A stretch of 64,000 nucleotides of DNA, from NCBI GenBank assembly GCA_948099385.1, contig CANUEZ040000116.1:11228001-11292000 (forward strand), given 5' to 3'. Below the pieces are notes generated by a model, which was not told the DNA's origin, did no database searches, and saw only the letters and a program-made list of their open reading frames with translations. The first letter of the stretch is position 1, and every line of letters begins with the position of its first letter. The translations under genes were made by a program, and so were the position numbers. Positions 20,973 through 28,904 of the stretch are shown piece by piece. The stretch comes from Fasciola hepatica (taxonomy: Eukaryota; Platyhelminthes; Trematoda; Plagiorchiida; Fasciolidae).

Positions 20973-22714
20973 AAATCTTGTCAAACGCAAAGCTACCGAG
21001 AAACAATGTAAACCTAGCTAGAATCGCGAACTCCCACATTGAGGCGGCCCGGGAACAGATAACAAAATTCAGAGAAACACAGCAACGCTTTGCAGTCATC
21101 TTATCAAGTCTATCACTTGTGTGTCGAATTAAGTTTAAAAATTTCTCAAAAGAAATGTTGCAAAAAACCAGAACCAAAACTATGGGAAAAGTTTATGGAA
21201 GACTTTGCAATCCCAAAGAGGTATCAATGTTCCCGTCAGATACAACCAATTATGTGCACAATTTTTCCGCGTTACAACTGACAAAAGCAGAAAAAGAAGT
21301 CCTGTCATTAGGTCTGAAGTTCAAGTTGCCTCCGAAAAACATCAACCAGTTACAAATGGAAGCTCAATTCGAAAACTTAAATGACCAAGTCAAAAATCTG
21401 ACTCCAGCCTCACAGGACAAAGCAGGTTGGTTTAGGGCGAAATTGGTCGATCTTTCGGAAGTATTCAACTCAACCCCTGTCCGACAAAAATGCTGTCTAT
21501 CACAAGAACACTACACTGCAATTAGACAATTGAAAGAGATGAAAGATGTGGTATTTCTTCAACCAGACAAGGGATCAGGTGTCGTCATCATGAAGAGACA
21601 AGACTACCTCAAAAAGATGGATAGCACTTTGGGGGACAAACGACGATTTATTCCGGATTCGACCCCAGAGAACAACTTGCTGGTAGAGAAACAGGTCACA
21701 CGACACCTCCATATATTACGCTTGTATGGATTTATCTCTGAGGACCTATACAGAAAACTGAAACCGATTGGCACTCAAACGCCAAAACTGAGGGGTTCTC
21801 CGAAAATTCACAAGCCTGATGTTCCACTGAGGCCTGTTTTATGTATGCATAACTCAGCGTGCCACAAACTGGCACGCTGGCTGGTGGATATGCTATCTCC
21901 CATCCGAAAGCACATGACATCACACTGTCTGAAGGACTCATTTGAACTATCAGATATCCTGGAGCGAACATCCGTGAGTTCTCAAAAAATGTTTTCTGTA
22001 GATGTTGATTCAATTTTCACCAGTGTACCCCTAAGAGAAACGGTAGAGTATTTGTGCGACATGGTGGCAACACTCAAACCCACGTTACCGATTCCTGTTA
22101 CATACATCAGGGACCTCACTCTCTTATGTACAGAAAACATACGTTTTGATTTTGAAGGACAGTCATACAAACAGATTGATGGTGTGGCAATGGGTAGATC
22201 TCTTGGACCCACATTGACAGATATCTTTTTGGGGATGATTGAGAAAAATGTACATCAGAATATCATCCAGTTTACCCTGTACAAGCGTAATGTCGATGAT
22301 ATTTTGATTTTTACTGATGAAGAACGGTTCACTAAGTTTTTCAACCTAATGAACACCATGCATCTCAATCTATCAGTCACATGTGAAACAGAGAATGGCA
22401 GCAGCCTCCCTTTTTTGGATATCATGATACAAAAACGGGCAGATGGGACAATTCAGAAGACTATCCATCGTAAAGCAACATGGAGTGGACAATATATTCA
22501 GTTCTCCAGTTTCGCTCCAGTTGCCTACAAAAGGGGCTTGGTCAAGACCCTATTCCACAGAGCGCGAAAAATCTGCAGTGTAGACCAACTGAAAAAGGAA
22601 GAAGAGTTCTTATCCCAAACTCTTTGTGCCAATGGATACCCGGAAAAGTTCATTGAGATCCACAAAAGAGAAAGGCCTAAGACCGTACAAGTCGACACGG
22701 TCGAGAAGAAATGA
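20891..22714 (+). CDS. Penelope-like reverse transcriptase, full copy c
   Basis: This is the best PLE copy: a 607-codon frame with motif A (SVDVDSIFTSVPL), motif B (GVAMGRSLGPT) and motif C (NVDDIL) intact, the DKG and PKIHKP blocks, and the PLE-specific LSLGLKF motif. The RT copies element RNA at the target, primed by the nick from GIY-YIG. Codon 492 is Leu where copies a and b have Pro. The frame opens at a TTG with no nearby ATG, so the true N-terminus is probably in the frame of 20796-20972. UGA at 22712-22714 is followed in frame by the endonuclease. Confidence 0.92.
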   Translation: MQTHSGKDTCWPSERLPIYLPVSKPILKILSNAKLPRNNVNLARIANSHIEAAREQITKFRETQQRFAVILSSLSLVCRIKFKNFSKEMLQKTRTKTMGKVYGRLCNPKEVSMFPSDTTNYVHNFSALQLTKAEKEVLSLGLKFKLPPKNINQLQMEAQFENLNDQVKNLTPASQDKAGWFRAKLVDLSEVFNSTPVRQKCCLSQEHYTAIRQLKEMKDVVFLQPDKGSGVVIMKRQDYLKKMDSTLGDKRRFIPDSTPENNLLVEKQVTRHLHILRLYGFISEDLYRKLKPIGTQTPKLRGSPKIHKPDVPLRPVLCMHNSACHKLARWLVDMLSPIRKHMTSHCLKDSFELSDILERTSVSSQKMFSVDVDSIFTSVPLRETVEYLCDMVATLKPTLPIPVTYIRDLTLLCTENIRFDFEGQSYKQIDGVAMGRSLGPTLTDIFLGMIEKNVHQNIIQFTLYKRNVDDILIFTDEERFTKFFNLMNTMHLNLSVTCETENGSSLPFLDIMIQKRADGTIQKTIHRKATWSGQYIQFSSFAPVAYKRGLVKTLFHRARKICSVDQLKKEEEFLSQTLCANGYPEKFIEIHKRERPKTVQVDTVEKK

Positions 22715-23233
22715 GTTACTCTAGTGTTGCCATTTACAGGGGATCATCTGTTCAATCGGATTAGCCAAAATCTAAAGTGTGCACTAAAATGCACCTACTT
22801 GGCGGCTAAATTGCAGATTTCGCAAACCACCAAACGACTAAACCTCCAAGCACATTCAAACAGAGTCGCGAACCTGAATGCCTCTCATATCATTTATCAG
22901 TTCACCTGCAGCTGTGGTGACACCTACATAGGCAGAACGGATCGTTGCCTCAGTCAAAGAATGGGGGAGCATGTACCGAAGTGGTTAGTGCAGTGGATGA
23001 GTCATCCTCCACCCGGACAACAGACGACGACTGGAAACCCGGCTTCATCGAACGCGAAACACCTTGTGACCTCTCGTCATCGGATTGATCCGGGTCAAGC
23101 ATTCCGAGTGATTGCATGGAATCGGAACCCAAGGCTCCTAGCTTTCTGTGAGGCAGTGTTGATAAGTAGACTTAGGCCCCCACTGTGTGCACAGAAACTG
23201 TTGACCCACAATGTGTGCCTGCCGTGGCGGTAA
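22715..23233 (+). CDS. GIY-YIG endonuclease domain, PLE copy c
   Basis: Reading straight through the UGA at 22712 gives the linker LPFTGDHLFNRISQ, the block typical between RT and endonuclease in PLEs, then CSCGDTYIGRTDRCLSQRMG with the YIG motif, Arg and His, and FCEAVLISRLRPPLC with the catalytic Glu. No ATG precedes the conserved linker (only GTG/TTG codons), which argues that the domain is translated as part of the RT polypeptide or not at all. It ends at a TAA at 23231-23233. Confidence 0.85.
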   Translation, partial: VTLVLPFTGDHLFNRISQNLKCALKCTYLAAKLQISQTTKRLNLQAHSNRVANLNASHIIYQFTCSCGDTYIGRTDRCLSQRMGEHVPKWLVQWMSHPPPGQQTTTGNPASSNAKHLVTSRHRIDPGQAFRVIAWNRNPRLLAFCEAVLISRLRPPLCAQKLLTHNVCLPWR

Positions 23234-23397
23234 CCAATCAGGTTTACCGAATGGTTTCCGAGTTTCGCTTGACACTATCTACTCCATTGTTGTGCTCTGT
23301 GCTCCATTTGAACACGAAATCGCATGTTTTACGTACGCGACTGAGAAGATTAAAAGAAATGCTAGCATCTAGCAATTTATGTCTTCTATCTATTTTG
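23234..23397 (+). other. PLE copy c 3' UTR
   Basis: This 164-bp non-coding tail begins ACCAATCAGGTTTACCG and ends TATTTTGATG. It matches 20632-20798 of copy b except near the end, where copy b continues into copy c and copy a extends about 40 bp further (AACCGGATCAAGGGG). I saw no polyadenylation signal AATAAA and no hammerhead ribozyme core in it. Confidence 0.7.
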
Positions 23398-23411
23398 ATG
23401 AAAAGCATAGT
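23398..23411. repeat. Target-site duplication of the PLE composite, right copy
   Basis: ATGAAAAGCATAGT matches 17069-17082 exactly. The next bases differ (TCTCAATAAA here, TTGGGAAA at the left), marking the limit. Confidence 0.85.
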
Positions 23412-24429
23412 CTCAATAAAGCGAGTGTTACGATGACTGGGGGGATTTCCACATATATATGTTATACTGCCCACGAAATATTTCCACGCATCGGTCATTT
23501 TCCAAGGAGTATATAGGAGCACTGATTCACCCTGGCCCACGTAGATCCTAAAGTCGGTGCATATGTGGGTCACTGTGGGTTACTTCCATTGTTTGTCACA
23601 GAAGCAATGGTAGAATATCTAGAGAGTAAGCTCCAAACATCCGGGTCCTGAAGTTTCATCTAAAGCTAATACGTCTTTATCGATGGATGAAGAATTAGGC
23701 TTCGGCGAAACCGGAATGAAGAAACAGTACAGGAAATGTGGATGAAAGAGGGCCTCCCGACTAGGGCTAAAGTGTATAGCCAAAAATACTCAGAATTACT
23801 AATCAAGAATCGAGACAGGTACAAAGTGCTTGAAACAATAAGGCGTTCAGCCCCTAATCAGATCACTTAAAGAGCACGTTTGGCACAAAACATATCAACT
23901 TGAACACATATTGGATAATAACACACCTTGAAGGTCCCAGCAGTGGAGACGTCGGTAAAGACCGTCAACAACTGGCTGCTCCGAAGTGTCCGCTACTTCC
24001 CAAACAGTTTCATATCTTATGCTATTTTAGGGTTTCTACAAATCAATTCTATTGTAAATTGCGAGCGTTGTATTGAATCAGATGCAAATTTACTGTCAAC
24101 TCTGTGGGAGGGGTTAGGACTTACAGCAGAATGAATGAGCGATAATTAAAATAACTTCAGAGTTAACTGGCATAAGAGGTTTGGGGACTTATTTCAGTAA
24201 ACTTGCTTTGAGCTTGGTCTTTCGCGTCGAAGTAGCCCTCTCCACAGCCCCCCTCCCCCTAAGCAAACATATTTTACGGATATCTCACAGTACGTCCCTT
24301 CCGCTTGCTTTCACCGCTAGCGTGCTTATGGAGCCGTCGACATTAGTACAACATCCATTGATCAATCCAATAGGTAGCTCCTCTCCGTGCAAGTGGCTCT
24401 TCACAGGGATGCCGTAATCGAAACTTCTA
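23412..24429. other. Right part of the interrupted LINE fragment, then unassigned sequence
   Basis: The first 45 bp (to GACTGGGGGGATTTCC) align with 31310-31345 and continue the LINE 3'-UTR fragment split by the PLE. Beyond about 23460 I recognise nothing: short open frames only, no motifs. Confidence 0.45.
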
Positions 24430-25340
24430 AGCTATCCTTCTTTGTATATCCACTTTTGTCGGAACCGTAGTGTCGGTAAGTACTCCCGCGTCCAGAGTTT
24501 CCAAAAAGCCCGCTCCAGGTGGTTAACTAATTTCTACCCTACGATAAAAGTTCTACGTACTTTTCGGAGTGACTACCCCTACGTTTGACAGCACTAATAA
24601 CAGATCATTGAGATTGACGGCCGGTTCACCTTTTGGATCCGGGCCAATCTGTGCTAGGGGCCTATTGTTCAATGTGCGTTCTACTTCAGTTAATATAGTG
24701 ATCAACCTCTCGGGCCCCTAGCATTTTTCTGGTCGATCGCACCAGTCTTTCCCAAGCACCACCGAGATAAGTAGCACAGGTGGATTGAGTTGTCATTCTA
24801 TTTTCTGACACGGCTTTGTTTCGTATTCTAGCGTGGTGCAGGAGGTTCCACCGTCCATCCGACCTCTTTTGTGCTTCAACGAAGTTGGAGCCATTGCCTG
24901 AGTATAAGTAGGTGGGAAAGCCCCACCTCGAGACAAGCCTTTGGAAGGCCATTGTGAAGGAATCCATGTTCATGCTGTGTACCAGTTTGAGATGAACCGC
25001 TTTGGGTTGCGAACATGCTATCAGATAGCTACAACTTCCTGTGTCACACGAATAACGGACCAAAATAAGCGAAGCCTTTTTCCACGAATGGGCAACACCC
25101 CGGTAGGACTCTTACAAATGGAACGGGGACCGTCAAATATTGGCCGGCTACTGTATCTCGGTGACAACAAATGATACGATCTCCGATAAAAAGATTGACT
25201 TTTGTTTGCCCATCGGTCACCCATATCCGCCTACGGATATTATTCAATGGGTGGTTCGAGACTGCACGCTCTTTTTCTCAAAATGCGTGATCTATCAAGC
25301 ACATCGTGATGCAATGTTTTTAACAGGACCTATTTTGGGA
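24430..25340 (-). pseudogene. BEL-3 integrase remnant
   Basis: 25247-25044 carries the block preceding the first catalytic Asp (PFVEKGFAYFGPLFV, where BEL-1 has DTGLDYFGPLW; the Asp is lost). 25063-24686 carries KAVHLKLVHSMNMDSF and YLYSGNGSNFVEAQ (second Asp of DNGSNF replaced by Gly) and the GGAWERLVRS block with the Glu. 24700-24430 matches the C-terminal NNRPL and DLL blocks out of frame. Integrase inserts the DNA copy; this one lacks two of three catalytic acids. Confidence 0.8.
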
Positions 25341-25389
25341 TGATTTTTGTGTCAGCCGCCCTCTAACTATCATTAGCCCGCAAGCTCAC

Positions 25390-26200
25390 ACAGGGTTCAA
25401 TCTTTGGATGCTACTGCGCAATTGCCTGCTTCTCTTGGTGCTACTTCTCATCCTAGAGAGCTCAGTGGTCTTGAAAGAGAGGGTAGGTAGTTATAGTAAG
25501 CGCAGAACATCGAGTTCTGCTTGGTTCAACTCATCCGGTATTGTTATTCCCATATTCAACCTGCCATACATTCAAGCGCCTCAAAATCGTGAACAGTATC
25601 TTGTATCTCACCCATCAGACCATGGTTCTGAACATAATAATTCAGCCGGGGAAATGGCATAGTTTTCCTATTGTGCTCCTAGTTTCCTTGGAGTATGTGG
25701 CCAGCATTAATCGTTTTGTTTCAATATCTTCATCTTCAGGCTCGGGTATTGGTGATGTTAACCAAGTTTCTTTAGCTGCAGCCGGGATGTCCGGTCCTAT
25801 GGTCCACATCAGCAGCCCTTTCAGTGTACTTAGGACCCTAGTGCTAGGAGTTTTGTGTTACGCAGCACAGTGGCTGAGCCCATCGATAAGTTCTGTTCCC
25901 AGTCCATCTGGTTGAAACACTTCCCAATCAACATGGCGGCTCTCACGATCAGCTGCTACTCCCACGTTTGTGACTACTATCTCACCGCGCCGCCCACCAT
26001 CTCCATCTATACAGAGGCCATAGGCCACTACTAGTTGGCTCACTTCTGATGAACCTGAAGACAAATGGAGTCGGGCATCAGGCACCCTGGTATCCTGACC
26101 TAGCCAAGTTGGCCAAGTTGGAGATGTTCGTTCTAACCCCTCCATTCTTTGGCGCAGTGATTTTAGCAAGCACTTCCCAGGTGACTCTCATGTTGGAACA
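25390..26200 (-). pseudogene. BEL-3 RNase H and linker remnant
   Basis: The minus-strand frame 26169-25858 and its upstream extension hold SVLNFYDILGFVPT, matching SSLFDPLGFVSPW of BEL-1 (44650-44690), followed by GKCLLKSLRQRMEGLE (BEL-1 GKILLQRLCRKKLD). Around 25530-25480, LNQAELDVLRLL matches ELQAAEYDVFRMI. The RNase H catalytic residues are not recognisable. Confidence 0.65.
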
Positions 26201-26864
26201 AAACCTAAAATATCATAAAAGTTCAAGACTGATAATAGGATTCCTCACAGTGTGGCTGATCGTTTGGGTAGGTTCGGAGTGAACATGAATTTGTCGCCTT
26301 CGGGCTTCCATTGAACTCCAAGAGTGCACTTCACCTCTAAAGAGGATCCCAAAAGCACTCCTTCGCACTCAAACTTCTCGGGCTCCGGAATAACGTTGAG
26401 AACCTAATGGTTGGTCGAAGCCCATTTTGTAATGTTGCACTGCCTTTAGAATGGTGGTCAATCGGTCAAATATAGAGGGGTGGTGCGTGAGTCACCGAAG
26501 GAACCCGCAAAATCATCCCCGTAGAAATGGTTTTTTACTCTTCCTAGCAGATTGACGGTGACTCCGAAAATTCTGGATGCCTCCCGAAGGGCAGAAGTGA
26601 CGCAGAAGTGCAGTGACACTATTAAAGAAGGACGAATCGTCAGCCTGTACTTGCCCCGTGTTCAACCTATATCGTTTTCATGACACTAGGAAAGAAGAAG
26701 GGCTCTCGTAACTTCAGCGAGCGCCCTCACTTGCAAAATATTTTGCGTATGTCTGCAGAGACAATCACTTTTTCCAGCAGAAGACGACGTATAACCTCGA
26801 GTAATGGTGTCGTCCAGTCTGAGCCCTGCAGCATACGGTCGCTGAGTGACACTCCCTGTGTCGC
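26201..26864 (-). pseudogene. BEL-3 reverse transcriptase remnant (3' part)
   Basis: Minus-strand 26850-26740 encodes SDRMLQGSDWTTPLLEV and VIVSADIRKIF (BEL-1: DRLLQGPDWTTPLIDV and VALSADIREMF). About 26560-26520 encodes NHFYGDDFAGSF, the catalytic YxDD motif (BEL-1 NFYVDDYLGSF). About 26370-26290 encodes TLGVQWKPEGDKFMF (BEL-1 TLGIQWDAETDDFVF). Frames shift between blocks. The RT is split from its start at 28152-28290 by inserted LINE 3' ends. Confidence 0.85.
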
Positions 26865-28045
26865 CTCGGTCATTGCTTTCATCCCTTCACCGTTTATTGC
26901 TGGCTACAGGCATCGTTCTGTGTTCCTTTAAGTGTGGTCCGCTTTTTCATGTCCCACCGATTGTAAAGACAACTTTACGTCATGATATTCTTTCACAGTT
27001 CCAGATCGTTTGATCTGTCACTACCCAATTCCTCTGGTCCGTCACCACATGTCGCACCTGCATTGATCGAATAATTAGATCCATTCTTACCTGTTTCCTT
27101 CGGTCCTATCCTTCATCTTCACTCTTCCGTGAACTGCTCCTCACAGTCTTCATCACTTCTGTGATCCTGCATTCTATTTTTTCTCCGTTTGGCTGCCATG
27201 TGTACCTGTCATGAAGATAATCCACCACGATATTCCAAAGTTAATTCTACAACCATTTGATCTTACCTTATCTTTCTCTCCCAATGACTGATAATTTCTT
27301 TCTAGGACCCCTTTGTTATTGCTCCTGCTTCTCTCATATTTATACATATATTATATATGTATATATACTTGCGCATATATGTATATGTGCACGCGCTCTG
27401 CATCTTGCAGCTCCTCACTAGCCATTTCTCTAGCTATCATCCCACCGACCGTCATGATATGCACCTACCCCCCTACATCTGTGTCTCACACCTACCATAC
27501 CCAATCCTTCTAAATCGCTTTTGTCATCTAATCCACCCTCTACACTTTGTATTGCTTGCTCTCTGTTTTACAATGAGTTTTGTGCCCTGTAAGCCGGCAA
27601 TCCACTGCAGAGTACCAATGCTTCATTGATATCTAATCCACTGCAGTGCACCTCACTTTCTTCTCCATCGTCCCTCGCTACTGCAGTTCCTTATACCGAT
27701 TTCTTGCCTTTCTTATGTTTACCAGTCGGCCTGCAGATTTATTCACCCGGGCCGGTCATGCTCCCCATCTGACCTTGACTTTTGAACTCACCGGGCGTCC
27801 ATTCAAATCCGCCCTTGAGTCCATTTAAACTCCACACAATCTCTGTGGTGTGTAAAACTTTTATCCTATTTTCATCCCACTTTATTCCCCCTTCTGGGCC
27901 TTTTTATCCTATATCTTCATGACAGTTTCCACATCTTCATGAACTATATCTGTCCATTTCATCACCTGTATCAACATGATCATGCATATGGCATGTTTCG
28001 AGCGTCTCCGGAACAAACCAATATTGTTATGTTATTGTTATAAGC
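26865..28045 (+). repeat. LINE 3'-UTR fragment inserted in the BEL-3 RT (U3)
   Basis: The reverse complement of 27130-27460 aligns with 1110-1530 and 29450-29870, so this is a diverged LINE 3'-UTR fragment in plus orientation. It ends at the tail CCGGAACAAACCAATATTG, then TTATGTTATTG (about 28008-28043). It falls between BEL-3 codons matching the AAK and QG-SL positions of BEL-1. The left boundary is estimated from where BEL-3 coding similarity stops. No gene. Confidence 0.65.
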
Positions 28046-28151
28046 ATATGGAAGTACAAGTGAACACTGATTAGGGGCCGACAGAGGCGAAATTGGTGGA
28101 AAAGAACATAGTTTCGAGCGTCTCCGGAACAAATCAATATTGCCATTATTG
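28046..28151 (+). repeat. Second, very short LINE 3' end in tandem
   Basis: GTTTCGAGCGTCTCCGGAAC followed by AAATCAATATTG at about 28110-28141 repeats the tail at 27994-28024 with one difference, and is followed by CCATTATTG. About 60 bp precede the terminal motif. Either a tiny 5'-truncated insertion beside the first or a local duplication of the 3' end. Confidence 0.6.
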
Positions 28152-28590
28152 TTTAGCGGCACAATCGAAGACCACCTTCACCTTACCCCATTTCTCTGGG
28201 TTCACGACTGGAAGATGGAGTATTTGCCACCCCAAATTTGCATTGATTACTGATGTATCTGTTCTTTTTACATAACGGAAGCCTGTTTTATGTAAGGTGG
28301 CTCGCACATTTGCTACTCTTAATTGTGGCTCTCAGAAAGGCCTGTTTTTGAAGAAGCATAATCTTTTCAGGGCCACTTCTCGGCTGTCCGGCATTGGTTC
28401 AAAGTTGAGTCGCCATGTCACAAAAACCTCAGAACTATCTACCACATACCTAGCTTCCTCGGCTACCATTTTCAGAGCCAGCCTATTTTCTTGCAATGAG
28501 GCATCTCTAACAAAGGCCAATTCAGTATATTCAGCGTTGTGCAGCCGTCGGAATGTCTGCTCAATGTTTGCCTTTTACAGCTAAGTGCAG
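28152..28590 (-). pseudogene. BEL-3 RT N-terminal part
   Basis: Minus-strand 28250-28160 encodes LHLPVVNPEKWGKVKVVFD then CAAK (BEL-1 YLPHHPVINPKKPNKLRVVFD then YAAK). Minus-strand 28520-28332 is open and encodes NRLALKMVAEEARYV and MPDSREVALKRL, matching the HFALQTVRQ and DNRNYVLQRL blocks of BEL-1 (43670-43800). Frames are not continuous. Confidence 0.75.
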
Positions 28591-28599
28591 GTGACTTGG

Positions 28600-28880
28600 A
28601 TCTGTCTCCCTTATCTTCTGTTTGTACCACCATACAAAGTTTAATCAAACATTGTGCCCACTGCACGCGGTGCTTCTCGGATCACCGTCCTTTGGTCCTA
28701 GACCCATTGCGCACCTGGTACTTCACAACCGATCGACAGATCTGTTTAGTCGTTCCACCACTCCTCGGCTGTGACCCGGTCGGGATGCGGCCACTGAACC
28801 TAAACCGACTGCACCTACTTAGGTGCTCTCATAGGCAGATCTTTAAAAGTATTTGCTCCTGGGCTCTCTGCTCTATTGTC
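28600..28880 (-). pseudogene. BEL-3 protease C-terminal region remnant
   Basis: Minus-strand 28860-28700 encodes DLPMRAPK and further on LSIGCEVPGAQWV, matching DLPMRAPRSVNAI and LLIGCDVPEAHWVLDQ of BEL-1 (43320-43470). The DSG catalytic triad of the aspartyl protease would lie beyond the LINE tail at 28905 and is lost. Confidence 0.75.
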
Positions 28881-28904
28881 TTTGACCAAGGGGATGAGTT
28901 TTAA

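Larger units (their letters stand above)
17083..23397. mobile_element. Composite Penelope-like element (inverted, truncated and full copies)
   Basis: Three copies of one PLE sit in a single insertion: copy a on the minus strand (17083 to about 19692), copy b on the plus strand and 5'-truncated just inside the RT catalytic motif (about 19695-20830), and full copy c on the plus strand (about 20832-23397). The copies differ at only a few positions. PLEs commonly insert as partial tandem copies, the upstream partial copy acting as a pseudo-LTR, often with an inverted piece attached. A single 11-14 bp target duplication brackets the whole block, so it integrated as one event, and the near identity implies recent activity. 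Confidence 0.92.
24430..28900 (-). mobile_element. BEL-3: old, decayed BEL/Pao element, interrupted by LINE 3' ends
   Basis: Reading on the minus strand from 28900: protease-region remnant (28870-28620), RT N-terminal linker (28590-28310), RT start (28290-28152), a break, RT (26864-26200), RNase H/linker (26170-25390), integrase (25340-24430). All blocks are in the order of BEL-1 and similar to it, but clearly from another, older lineage. The right end is cut by the LINE tail at 28905, so gag and LTR are missing. No LTR was found on the left. Confidence 0.8.

Noticed and set aside
27313..27629. Small plus-strand frames with hydrophobic or Tyr-rich peptides
   Set aside because: They lie in the diverged LINE 3' repeat and its TA-rich stretch; no coding signal.
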